A stretch of 64,000 nucleotides of DNA from Nautilus pompilius. Taxonomy: Eukaryota; Mollusca; Cephalopoda; Nautilida; Nautilidae. The notes beneath the pieces were generated by a model. The model worked only from the letters and a program-made list of their open reading frames with translations, had not been told where the DNA came from and made no database searches. Every line of letters begins with the position of its first letter. Position 1 is the stretch's first letter. Below are positions 1 through 45,800 of the stretch, piece after piece. The translations under genes were made by a program, and so were the position numbers. The DNA lies in the NCBI GenBank assembly GCA_018389105.1, contig JACATO010002143.1:38501-102500 (forward strand), given 5' to 3'.

Positions 1-1011
1 AGAGCTAAGGTGTTGGCGATGTAAGCTCCCATTTTAATGATAGGGGGGCACTTGTCTTGGAAATGGTAGAGTGTTGACGATGTAAGTTCCCATTTTAATT
101 ATAGGGGGGCACTTGTCTTGGAAGATGGTAGAGTGTTGACGATGTAAGCTCCCATTTTAATGATTGGGAGGCACTTGTCTTGGAAGATGGTAGAGTGTTG
201 ACAATGTAAGTTCCCATTTTAATGATAGGGGGGCACTTGTCTTGGAAGATGGTAGAGTGTTGACGATGTAAGCTCCCATTTTAATGATTGGGGGGCACTT
301 GTCTTGGAAGATGGTAGAGTGTTGACGATGTAAGCTCCCATTTTAATGATTGGGGGGCACTTGTCTTGGAAGATGGTAGAGTGTTGACGATGTAAGCTCC
401 CATTTTAATGATTGGGGGGCACTTGTCTTGGAAGATGGTAGAGTGTTGACGATGTAAGTTCCCATTTTAATGATAGGGGGGCACTTGTCTTGGAAGATGG
501 TAGAGTGTTGACGATGTAAGTTCCCATTTTAATGATTACAGGGGGGCACTTGTCTTGAAAGATGGTAGAGTGTTGACGATGTAAGTTCCCATTTTAATGA
601 TAGGGGGGCACTTGTCTTGGAAGATGGTAGAGTGTTGACGATGTAAGTTCCCATTTTAATGATAGGGGGGCACTTGTCTTGGAAGATGGTAGAGTGTTGA
701 CGATGTAAGTTCCCATTTTAATGATAGGTGGGCACTTGTCTTGGAAGATGGTAGAGTGTTGACGATGTAAGTTCCCATTTTAATGATTACAGGGGGGCAC
801 TTGTCTTGGAAGATGGTAGAGTGTTGACGATGTAAGTTCCCATTTTAATGATAGGGGGGCACTTGTCTTGGAAGATGGTAGAGTGTTGACGATGTAAGTT
901 CCCATTTTAATGATTACAGGGGGGCACTTGTCTTGGAAGATGGTAGAGTGTTGACGATGTAAGTTCCCATTTTAATGATAGGGGGGCACTTGTCTTGGAA
1001 GATGGTAGAGG
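1..1011. repeat. ~61-bp minisatellite, about 16-17 copies
   Basis: Head-to-tail copies of a ~61-bp unit fill the left edge of the window. Each unit contains GATGGTAGAGTGTTGACGAT, then TCCCATTTTAATGAT, a G-run and GCACTTGTCTTGGAA. Units differ by a few substitutions (GTAAGC/GTAAGT, GATAGG/GATTGG). Several copies carry a short ATTACA variant before the G-run, at about 535, 787 and 913, so variant units are interspersed. The array probably continues left of the window. It ends about 660 bp upstream of the HCF-1 start codon. Confidence 0.97.
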
Positions 1012-1676
1012 AGTAAACATTAATAAAACAGGGAGCAAGGCGTCTCTCCCCTTCCCCCCCTCTATCTCTCTCTCTCACACGCACAAACAGAGAGAGGGGG
1101 AGGGTTGTTCTCACATTAAAAAAGAACTATAACATTATTATTATTATTATTATTATCTGATAAGAAAAGCAGCGCATTTGTTCAGAAACCCGGGATCGAT
1201 ATCAGTTGTTATTATTGTAGTCATGAAAAATAACTCCTCCCTCCCTCCAAGAATTATATCACACAACCGATCTACGCCTCTGCTTCTCCGTCTATCTCAC
1301 AGCCATGACGCGTTCGCCACATACTTACGAGGATCAGCCTGTGCAGCAACAAAGCATCTTCTTCGTCTCGTGTTGTTGTTGTTTTTTTTTTTTATGCTAA
1401 CCACCTAACCAACCGCCGATTATCGCGCAAAGAATGATGGTCGAATTGCTTACAATATCTCGAAGACGGGAATCAGCGCGAGGAGAAGAAAAGACAAAGA
1501 AAAATTAAAACGTTTATTCTAATTTACTTTTGCAGGCGAAAAGGGGGCAGGGAAATGGAAAGGAAAAAAAAAAACAAAACATTCTCGGGGATTCGGGCGT
1601 CACGTGATTATTTAAATATTGTTTTTACGTACGGGTACTTGCGCCGTTTACCCCCAGCATTGTGGGTAAATTCAAT
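1012..1676 (+). promoter_or_regulatory. HCF-1 upstream region and presumed core promoter
   Basis: This stretch separates the minisatellite from the HCF-1 ATG and holds no convincing gene. It has a CT-rich patch near 1050-1080, a TTA run near 1135-1155 and a T-run near 1381-1393. The palindromic E-box TCACGTGA lies at 1600-1607, a site type bound by bHLH-ZIP factors. CCCAGCATTGTGGG lies at 1653-1666, just before the ATG; read on the minus strand it contains CCCACAATGC, one base from the CCCAGAATGC core of ZNF143/THAP11 sites as I remember them. No TATA box is evident. Promoter function is inferred from position. Confidence 0.55.
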
Positions 1677-35310
<33,634 letters not shown>

Positions 35311-36899
35311 ACTGTATGAATGGATGGATGGATATCTTTCATTGGATTGCAAGAGTCAATACAGCTGCTCTGTGCTGCCAAGTCTCTCCGCCACTGGTGA
35401 AACAATTCTTAAAACCCTCTTTTGTCTCATGTACACAGTAAATCATTTCAACTTTATGCAGTGATCATTAAAAAAAAAAATTGTATATTACACACTGTAT
35501 GAAGATTAGAATCTCCCACCCTCTTTATTCAACAAAACAAAAGATAAAATTAAGATCAGCTTGCACTACAAGAATTCCCAGGTTTTATTTAAAAGTCCAT
35601 ACCCTTAGATTTTATTAATAAAAAAAAAAAACAAACTATAAGACACGTACATAATGTGGACATTTGCTGGTTTAACTACAATCAGTTTATCACTAATAAG
35701 CAAAGCTTGTCTGGTTGTGTGTGTGTGTGTCTATGTGCAATACACAGTCCGATCTTCTATGTTCTTTCTTAGTATTAGCACAGTTTAGAGAAACTCCAGC
35801 TCCTGTGCGTGAGAAATTTCAAATGAATTATATATGAACTGGATTTTTCAAGCTGAATCAAGCAGAAATTATAAAATAAATAGTTAGAGCTATCCAGTTG
35901 TATAGTTGGGGAAAAGTCTTGGATCTGAAACGACTAGCTGTTAGCAAGAGTTAGACGATCCTTTTAGACTGGTGCCTGTGGCAGTAGAAAACAAATGGAC
36001 TGATTGTTTTTGGAGACCAAGTTGTAATTGGTACCTCCTTGAGATAAAGCCTGGGAATATGATATTCTTTATTAAACTGGCATTCACACCTTTATAGGGC
36101 ATTAAGTCTAATCCATCATTAACTGTGTTGTATATAGCTTGAATTTTTAATTTAGGAAGAGTTTTCTTATTGTCACACTTCTAAATTGTCTTCAAAATGG
36201 CACAGAAATGAATTTTTAGAGAAACAACAACAACAACAAAAAAAATGTATATTGGAGATTTGTTAAATGATCTGTGGAGAGAACGAAGGGTGGGAGGGAA
36301 AGATAGCTTGTATTAGACTCATTACTTGTAAATATTGTCAAATATCATCTTGAGGGACAGTTAGACGTTGTGTATTGTTAGTATGTTCACATCTTCATTA
36401 AACAGCTTACAACAAATTTTTTTTTTTTTTTTTTGTTTTAAAAAAACTTATTTATATTGTGACTTAGTTTTGGTCAGACTTTTCACAACCTAAGAACTGC
36501 TGTATGCTAACAGTACACAAAGAAGTATCACATGGAAGTTGTTTACTGTAAATTTTTCCTAAGTTCTAAACTGCACCTAATCTTTAAAAGTAACAAAAAC
36601 TGAATTTATATCTATAAATAACAGCCTTACTTAAGAAGCAGGATAAGTTTGTTTCATATCAGGCCATCATGGGGAAAAAGGTGGAGAGGCTAAAATGATG
36701 AGCAGGGATGAGTTCATGAATTGGCCAGCTGCTGATGGAAACGAGAACAGAATGCTAGGAATGACTTCATCTGGGCTGCTGCCAGAAGTGTCCCTGCTAA
36801 TGGCCAGTGGCAGCTGTTGGAAGAGAGATTTTATGTTTTTAGTCACTGTCTGGTTTTTTTTTTTTTTTTCTGTCCATGTTATTGTGTATTTTGAATAAA
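35311..36899 (+). other. HCFC1: HCF-1 3' untranslated region with candidate poly(A) signal
   Basis: After the stop codon the sequence is AT-rich with no further coding exon. AATAAA at 36894-36899, preceded by a T-run and followed by a T-rich stretch, is the best poly(A) signal. Earlier AATAAA-like sites near 35615 and 35875 could give shorter transcripts. A (GT)n tract lies near 35716-35731. The 3' end is inferred from motifs only. Confidence 0.5.
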
Positions 36900-38517
36900 A
36901 ACATTTTTATGAATTTTCAACTTCACTTGATATTTGACTGACCTCATGATGCTCACTCAGATGCATGTTTATTAAAAACCAGTTTCCTTTTCAGGAGAAC
37001 CGCATTCTGGATGCATGCAAACAGACGCCAGCTGCGCATACTTCATCAACCAGGCCTGTAAAACTGTTAGCATGCACACACGCTACTAAAATTTCGAATA
37101 TCAGCAGAACTTTGCATACTTAAAATTTCGAAATGTAGTTTTTATACAGCATTCAAGATCTCTTCCCTACACACCAACTGGATGGGTTCTGTAATTTTTC
37201 TCTTTGCATAATCAGAGTCTCTACCCATAATTGATTTTAATATTTACTGAGAAACCACCTGATTATCCTTAAATTTTTCACAGCTGGAACTCTGTGAGAT
37301 GGGAGATAGGAAGTACAGAAGCAAAGTTGGAAGAGTCACTTGGTCCCTTAAATACTGTTTACATAAGAGTACATTTGAGTTTGTTTTTTTTTTTTTTGAT
37401 GTATATAACTTAAATGAACTAGATACTTATACAGCACTTGCCTACTGTTAAGGCTACTGGGGATAAGTCAGAATGGCTAATTTTTCCAAATCTATGAATT
37501 AAGTGGATTTGGAGAACACTGTTGTCCTACTGTATCACTGTCTAAAGTACTTCCAGGCTCATGAATAGTAATGTACTACTATATTGAAATAGTTTTTAAT
37601 GTTTGTAATTATGGAGAGTTATTTAAAACACTGCAAAAATTATTGGTTCTGGTATTGAGTTACTACATGACATTAGTTATGATCAGGAGAACTCGTGTTG
37701 TTTGCACTGTATTGAATTGCTAACTTAAAACTGAAATTTTTGGCTTTTTAATCTATCTTTGACATTTATAGAATGCTCATTGAGAAATTCAGCTCAGTTT
37801 CAAGTTGTCCACAGCTAAGCCAACACACTTAGCTTTTCTGATTGTATAGTAGAGTACACTTCTGGGAGATTGCCATACATCAGCAAAATAAAGATAGGGC
37901 TAGTAGATGTAGATACAGCTCATTAGGTTGCTACTAGCTTAGCTTTCAGTCTCAGCTGTATAGTAAGCATGTGTTAGTCCACCTAGCCTTGGTTTTCTTC
38001 ATGGTCTGTAATGTATCCTTTGCTTTATGCCAGTTTGCCGACACCATATTTCCTGTGTTCAGCCAAGTATGTCTTGCATGACTTTACAAGAGCCATTTTG
38101 AGATTAAGTGGATTTGTTTGGGGTATTGAAATGATAGATAAAACTTAGTTGGTGAGTTCCCTGCTTGTTATTGTCTAGGTAATTTTGTATGCTTCAGTGA
38201 GTGCATTACCAGATCAGTAATTTTTGTATTCCTTTCAAATATGAACAGTTTTACATTTCATTTTAGAAAATAAGTCATTAATTCTTACTCCAATTTGACT
38301 TGTCTAAGAGATAAGTTGCACCTCAGACTTCTGGGAGGCATGAAGTATTGACTAACACCAAAAGACTAATTTTCAAAGGATTAACATGGTCTGAATTGCC
38401 AAAACCCCAAAATGTTAGGTAAAGAGAGGCTTGTTGCACTTTGTGTAATCTGAAAGGCTTAAGCAGTGAGAGGCTAGTGTTCTTCTGGCTGAACAAATGG
38501 GCAGAGTAAATGAACTG
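36900..38517. other. Intergenic region between convergent HCF-1 and POC1
   Basis: No supported gene. A T-run lies near 37383-37397. The sequence is AT-rich and otherwise unremarkable. Confidence 0.6.
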
Positions 38518-38964
38518 CATGTTGAGAATTCCTTATCTGAAATCCTTGGGTGGGGGGGCTAACTTGTTTTGGATCTTGAAATGTAGATATACCAACATAA
38601 ATAATTTGGTAGCTAACCCACCAGAGGCTGGGCACAACATAAGTGCATATGGATACATGTAGCCTACAGCTAGTTTTGTGCATGAAACCATAAGAAAAAG
38701 ATGTACATTTAGCCATCAGAAAGATAAGTTAAGTTATCACTAATGGTATGCCTACCAGTAACGTGTGGGTATTTGCAGGCCTTTTCAAGGTATGTTCACA
38801 CCAACAACAAAACAAAACAGCACAAAAAATTATGGTAAGTAATGTGCATACGTCAAGTTTGTCTGGAACCACTTAGAATTTCCCACTGAAGGCACTCCAA
38901 AAATATTTTGGATTTTGGACCTTTTTTTTGGTTTTCAGAATTTCAGATAAGGGATTTTTGACCT
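38518..38964. mobile_element. Tigger7/MER44-like MITE
   Basis: The left end reads GTTGAGAATTCCTTATCTGA and the right end, reverse-complemented, GTCAAAAATCCCTTATCTGA. These are imperfect inverted repeats enclosing ~445 bp without coding capacity. Internal words TTTTGTGCATGAAAC, CCATCAGAAAG and ATTTTGGATTTTGGA recall, from memory, human Tigger7/MER44 non-autonomous elements. The family assignment needs a database alignment. Confidence 0.65.
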
Positions 38965-39179
38965 ATATTAACTAAGTGTTGGATAATGCAGGGGTGAGAG
39001 AAAAACACACAGTGGAAATCTACCTTTCTGTGTATATGGAAGATCATTTGACAAAACCAACCCTGAACAGGTGTTAGCTACTTAGCTATTGTTCCTCCAC
39101 ATATGAGTACTAATGTTACCTGGCCAGTATTCGTGAATGCTAAAACTTAGAAAAATGGGTAAGTTTTCAAAATTAAGTC

Positions 39180-39759
39180 TTTATTAGGGAAAAACAATTT
39201 CTGTAAAAGCCTAAAGTAATAGTTCTAAACACATTGTATCCCTGTAAATTTGACAAGGCATTCACTGATAAACAACAGAACTTAATGCTTGTTAAGACAA
39301 TCCCACCATAAAATTTCGAAGCCAAGTAAATGGAACTTAGCTTGTGATTTTTAAATAATGCAAATTTCACTTTTCAGTGCGTGATACAACATGTTGCCTG
39401 AGCTTTATATATTTACATGCATTTCTCACTTTTAATGTGACTGGATTTCACACAGGTTGTTTTTGCTTCAACTAATCTGAGTGAGCACCTGTGGTAGAGG
39501 CAAGATGAGATCAAGTTTCCGTGTTGGGTGATGAGCTAGAAACTCACCAGATACTCCATTTTATGCCTTAACCCTCTATAGTGCATGATTTGAACATTTC
39601 GTTCACAGTAATAAATGGAAACATCAAAACAGCTTGCACAAAATAGGACTGTAAAGAAAACATGGCACATTGATTATTACTGTCGAGTTTTCTAAGATTC
39701 TTGTAATTAGAACTTCAATTTCAGATATCACAGTTAGTAGTATACATGTAACTTTTCAT
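39180..39759 (-). other. POC1: POC1 3' untranslated region with poly(A) signal
   Basis: TTTATT at 39180-39185 is AATAAA on the minus strand, 575 bp past the POC1 stop codon, and is the best candidate poly(A) signal. No other coding signal lies in between. Confidence 0.5.
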
Positions 39760-39864
39760 TCATTTCTGCATGTCCAACATTTCTTGCATTGCACTCTGTT
39801 TGTCCACACTTTCCTTCAATTTGTCTTCCAACAGATTCATTCTCTTCTCCATTATTACAATAGT
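39760..39864 (-). CDS. POC1: POC1 terminal exon: C-terminal coiled coil
   Basis: The exon encodes 34 residues, [20 protein letters not shown] and then [14 protein letters not shown], followed by TGA. It matches the family TVSILEQRLTLTEDKLK segment. With exon 13 ([13 protein letters not shown]) it forms the conserved POC1 C-terminal coiled coil. Confidence 0.93.
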   Translation of the reverse strand, partial: TIVIMEKRMNLLEDKLKESVDKQSAMQEMLDMQK

Positions 39865-42800
39865 CTGCAACAAAATAAATCTGATGCTTAATGTTCAAGT
39901 AGCATTAAGTGGAAATGAGATCACAAAACTATAGAGGTATCTCAGCTTGTTTAACTACTGTTCAGACTATTGTTATAGAAAGATAAAGGTACAAAATGGA
40001 CTTTCATTGTGCATCACAGCGTTCCAAAGTTCAAACAAACACTGGGGGTTTGTTGATTACTTAGCTCTACAGGTACCTAACCTAGTGATATAATTCCAAA
40101 GCTTTCCAGATCCCCTTTACTCCAGAAAAAGTAGCATATACCCAGTGTACAACAACAGTGCTCCGCTAGCTGGCATTTGCTATATTTTAAGCAGAGAATT
40201 CATATTTGCTGCTTTTAATATTGCATTTTACATAAGCAATGAAAAGTGCCTGATTTTTCTGCCCGATATGTTTAAATGTGAAGCCATTTCAAGTCACTTG
40301 CTGTTTAAATACTATCTGAATGCCTCTGAAACTTCTCACTAAATAATACTTGGTTCTGATGATTGTTCTAGAAATCTCTCACCCTGTTGAAAGTCTTTTA
40401 AAATTACCAGAGCTAAATACCTGTGTCAGAATATCAAGCTGCCGAATAATATTGTCCTGTGTAGTCAGGGCATCGCCCACTCCATTGAGTTCCTGCTTGG
40501 GAGGCTGAAAATGGAAGAAAGAGAGGTGGGGGAGCACCCAATGTATCTTAAAACCTTGTAGCTAAGATTGATATCATCTTTGGAAAGTTATGTGCAATAA
40601 AATGGCAGTCTTCAAACTGCTACTTGTAATCCTTAGTTTTTGTATTTTCACCTAGAATTATTGTTTGATGACAACCAGCAAGATAGACAGACTGATGGCC
40701 AGTTTAATTTATAAACAAAGATTCATTCAATGCTAGATGTGAGTTTGGTTCAACACCTAATGGGAACCAACCTGATTTAAGCTTGCTCTTCTGTACCAGT
40801 CTGTTGGCATGGATTTCCAGGCATCTACAGTTAAGTAGGGACTTGTCCCAAAAACCGTGAAACAAAAATGCATTCTGTACGAGCCGGCATGGAGTCGCAT
40901 CTCGAGGCCCGAAGGTGTGCAGGTGGACAAATCATCTTAAATAAGTTCGCTGACAGCGTACAGACAACGTGTTTAAACCATCCTTCCTTAAGGGAAAAAG
41001 TAACTTTTGGTTTTCACTGGTTTGCTCAGGTTTGATAGATATTAACATGGTTCGAGCAAACATTTAGTATTTAAAAAATTCAAACTATACTATTGACCTA
41101 CAGCAGGTTGTATGTAGGAATCTTGTACAGGCTTTGACGTCACTAGGCCTCTACACTCATAGTCAAAAGAATCTCCAAACACAACATGAACGCACTTAAT
41201 TGTTGTTTCTCCTCTGCATCTGATTTGGGTGGCAGTTTTAGCATGGAAGATAGTAGTGCGCGCTAAAATGGCACAGCGTTTGGTGTTCTGCTTCACAATT
41301 GATTTCACATTCAGGGAGCGAGGGGACTAGATAGATAACTCACCAGTTCAGAAGACTCGACTAAAATGTCTGGATTGTGATCTGTGCTGTAGAGTTCGTT
41401 GTCAGCATCAATCTATGGAAAGCAAGGAGCAGCATTTACAGATTAGGACGGATGGAATTACGTTAAAAAAAATTAGAAACTTAAATTTCTCAGACATGCA
41501 TAGGAAAGTTGTTTTTTTTTTTTTTTTGTCCAGTTGCACTGCAGACACCAACACAGCTGCCAGTTTGTGAATGAGACTCAAATAGTTGAAGCTTACCATG
41601 AACGGCGGTGTCCTCTGTCTCACGGGGTTTGCCGGAGGATGGATATCATAGATGTGTGGACGAGGGGAAGTGTGGTGAGATTCCTTGTGGCACTGTAGCA
41701 GCTCGGTGTAATCGATTTTGTCGAAGTTTGTTCTCCACACCAACACCTTCAATAACAGGAGAATATGAAAAGTTTCAATGTCACCTGTGCCACATCTTTT
41801 GTTAATTAGTTCTAGCAAAGATCCACCTTTCAAACCCCCGCCCCCTTTTTTTTAAAACAAGTGTTGGGCACACCTATTTTAGCTGGGTTTCATTTGAACA
41901 TAGCTGGTATAGTTCTTGAACCACAGTTCAGTATATCGTTGAGGTTAGGGCTGAAAACGTTAGATGCTGTAGAAATAACAAGGGTGAATGGTAAAAAAAT
42001 ATTTTGGGGTTGTAAACGATAGAACCCTAAAAGGTTGGGAGCAGTGGTCAAACCATGATAAAGTGTTCGGTAACTGGTAATACTTGGGGGTGTTCTACTT
42101 CCTCCCTGTTAATCATTAGTGAGTCAGGTCTCTGCTGGAGTATGCGGTCCGTTACGGAAACAATGTATTAGGTTGTTACCACAGGAATGAGTCTTCATAT
42201 TGTTGCTGAAATTGAAGTTTATTAATCAAAGTCAGTTCCATTACAGTCAATACACTTCTGCCAACGAATTACAAGTGCATTTATACTATTTTGAAATAAA
42301 CTGTTGGAAGGCAGCTTCAGTTGCTGCTCGGTTGGAGAAGGATTTCATACGGAGGAAGCTGTCTGAAAAGGTGGTAGTCTGTGGGAGAAACGTCTGGTGG
42401 ATAGGCTGGGTGAGGGAGAACTTTGAACCCCATTTTGTTCAGTTTCTGAAGAGTCGCTTGTAACATGAGGACCAGCATTGTCGTGGAGCAAGACTGGGCC
42501 CCTTCAATTCATCATTGCCAGCTGTCGTTGGGAGAGTTTCTGATGACAACGTTTAATTCACGACAGCACCTTTCAGCTGTGATGGTTTCGCCAGGTTGCC
42601 AGAAGTTACAGTGGATGACACCAGTTGCAGTCCACCAGACAGTGACCATGACCTTTGGGTGGAGGCTGGGTTTTGGAATGTGGTTAGGCGCCTTGTCTCT
42701 GTTGAGCTGCTGCACAGATCGTTTGCAATTGTTGTAAAGGATCCATTTTTCATCACACGTAATGATTCGGTCAAGAAATGGGTCGTTTCTGTTTCTTGTG

Positions 42801-45800
42801 ACAAGCGAAGAGCAGATCTCAAATCAACGATTTTGTTGTTCACTCAACTCGCGAGGCACCCACCTGTCAAGATGTTGGGAAACAGTTGCAGTGCTTACAT
42901 CAAGCTCTCCAGCAATTTTCGCGATATATATATATAACTTACCTACATACACCTTCACAAGTGTACAAAAAATGAACCCCAAATTAACATAATATAAAAA
43001 CCGACAAAACCTTTGTAACGACCTGATAGATATTTTAGAAAAATGTTCAAGGAAGATTTACTGAGATATGCATGATCTCAGCTAAGGAGAAAGATTACGG
43101 TGGTTTTGACTGCCTAGTTCTAGAAAAACTATAGCTTTGAACAGGTTTTCTGATGTTGGTTAGCATTAAAAAAAAACACATTACAAGGGGTTATCATAAA
43201 TACAAGTTAAACAAAAATTACTCTGGCTACATAGCTGGGAGTTTCTACTTTTCTTTTAAGTAATAGCCCAGATCTGCCTGGGCTGCTGTGCTGATCAAGG
43301 AAGTTGTTGTGAAAATAGTAAATAATCTTAAAAACTCATCTGAAGGGCACTTTTCAACAAATGGTGCTATATACGTTTTGATAACTTCCTGCCCTCTACC
43401 TGTCTATAATGTGACATGGCAGAATAAACGCACAGATATGTATCAATAAAGGCCTTTAAAGAAAGAGGAGAATCGAAATAAGGTGGGGAATCTCTGAAGA
43501 AATAGGGGCCTTTTTTTTTTTTTAATACCATTTTAAGAGAACTACAAGAGTGACAAATAACTGATTAAAAAAAAAAAAACCTCTCACCTGTCAAAAGTTT
43601 GAAAACAACAAACGTTCTCTTACCTGGCTGTCTTTTCCTCCTGAAGCAAAATGTTCACCAGTTACTGAGAAAGCCACAGCAGTCGCTGCACCCTAGTTAG
43701 ATTAAGAAAAGCAGACATGACAGGTGTTTACACAGGTAAGGGAAAAAAAGGGGGTGCTAGACTGAAAGGTTGCCGGTTCCCCTATTTTGATGAGAATCCA
43801 TTAAGAATTTTAAATTTCCACCTGTATTTTTTTTTTTTTGTGTTACCTGATGGCCACGGAGTGTATAATATGGCCGAGCCTCTTTCACATCAAACACTTT
43901 GAGTGTAGAGTCATCAGATGCAGAGATGAGGTAATTCCCACTGAGATGGAACGATAATCGATTCACTGGACCTGTGTGATCTGCCATGAAAGAGAAAGAT
44001 CATGGGGAAAAATAAAACTATCAAAATACCTATTAAAAAATTGTCTCTGTGTTTTTGTTTTAAACAATGAAATTGAAAGCAATAGTTTTGCACAATTCTC
44101 AAAACATTTAGTAAATTCAGGAAATTCTTAAGGGCTCTAGCAATTTCGCACATACCATTAGTAGATTCACTAAGATTAATTTTTACATCTCCTAATCAAT
44201 AAAACCTTCATTTAATACAGTATCTGTGATGAATGCCAGTGGAAAAACTGACACACCTACAGATTTCTGTCAGTGCCTGCATAAAGTGCAGCTGCCGACT
44301 AACTCTCCTGTCCCAGACATCCCTCTGTGCCCTGATCATCCAGGCCGACTGGAATCACGTGTACAGAGTGGACACACTAGCTCAAACCATCCTCACTTAA
44401 ATGTTGGCATAGTAAAGATTTGAGCAGCTTCATCTGACATGCCTGTCTAACGCACGTCGTTTGGACCGCTGCCGAATGATGGGAAACTTGGAGGTTCAGC
44501 AGTGGGGAGAGACGACGAGCCAGCTGCCCATCATCTCAAATTCCACCAGCAGAAAGGCACACCACACTTGCTGCAGCCTTTGAAATTGTGTTGGCCAAGG
44601 CTGATGCTACAGCACAAAGATGAAGTCCTAAAGCTGGTGTCCAACCTTGAGAAATGTCTGTACTGGTCAGTAATTTAAAAATGTATACTGACAGCCATAA
44701 TTGCGGTGTCACCAAAGAAATATGCCAATTTCATATGTAACCAGTTTATCACTGCATACAGTAATTATGTGTATATACGCACGCAAGTGTTAGAAAATCC
44801 ATACATCAAAAAATGTTTATTTTCAAGCTATTGTTTCTCTAAACTTAAGGTTTTTTTAAAAAAAAAAAAAAAATTCAAATTATCCTCCTTTATGCTTTGT
44901 GTTATTTTATTGCTTGATGCACATTTGTGGCTACAGGTAATACATACTTTTTACACAAATAAGTCAACAGCACCAGCTTAGGTTGGGTGGCCATATTTAG
45001 GAAAAATGCAGACAAAACTACACTTGAATATTTTGCCTGCCATAAACTTTTATGGCTGCGTGTACTCACCGGAATAGTGCTGCAGTAGCTTAAAAGTTCG
45101 AAGGTCCCATAAATTGATATTACTATCACTACCACTGCTTGCAATGAAGGTGCTGCTGGGATGAAACTGCACGTCGTATATCAGCCTACAACAACAGAAG
45201 ATAACTGCAATGGGTGGTCAGTCTCTGCAGAACCCGCATAAATTAATGGGAAAAGGCTAAGGTGCGCCAACAGTAGCAGTGATTAGCAACAGATGCCCCC
45301 CCCCTTTTTAATGCAAAAGTTAAATTTAAGAGAGGTAGCTTGGGGAATTTTAGAGAGAAAGGGTGAACAATTCCCGTAAACCCTTGCAGATCCAAACAAG
45401 GGTCTGGCCTGGAGTGACCTCGTGGCATCGTAGCATCAGTTTTTGTTTACTCTCAGAGTGGTGCAGAGGTCTGAGGAAATGTCTCCCTGACCTTTAGTGC
45501 CCCCTAAAGTGTTTAAAATGGGGTCCAAAGATAGAGAAAAGGAAACGTGCGACCATAATGATTGCGGTGGCAGCAAGGACCGTGAAGCTGGGCACATAAG
45601 AACAAACAGCATCTGATATTAGGAAAAGCAAAGAAAATAAAAGCAGTCTGCTTTCAGATTTGATGTCAGCGCCGGTAATAATACAGGGGGCACTGTCTGT
45701 GTCAGGTATTTCTGGTTTTGTTGCCAGCTGTGGGGCGATCGTGGCGTTTTCGGAAAAGACAATATTTCAAACAAGAAAATTGGTGGTGATGTTGAAAGTG

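Noticed and set aside
1-1011. CRISPR-like array
   Set aside because: Units are directly adjacent with no unique spacers, in a eukaryotic genome; it is a minisatellite.
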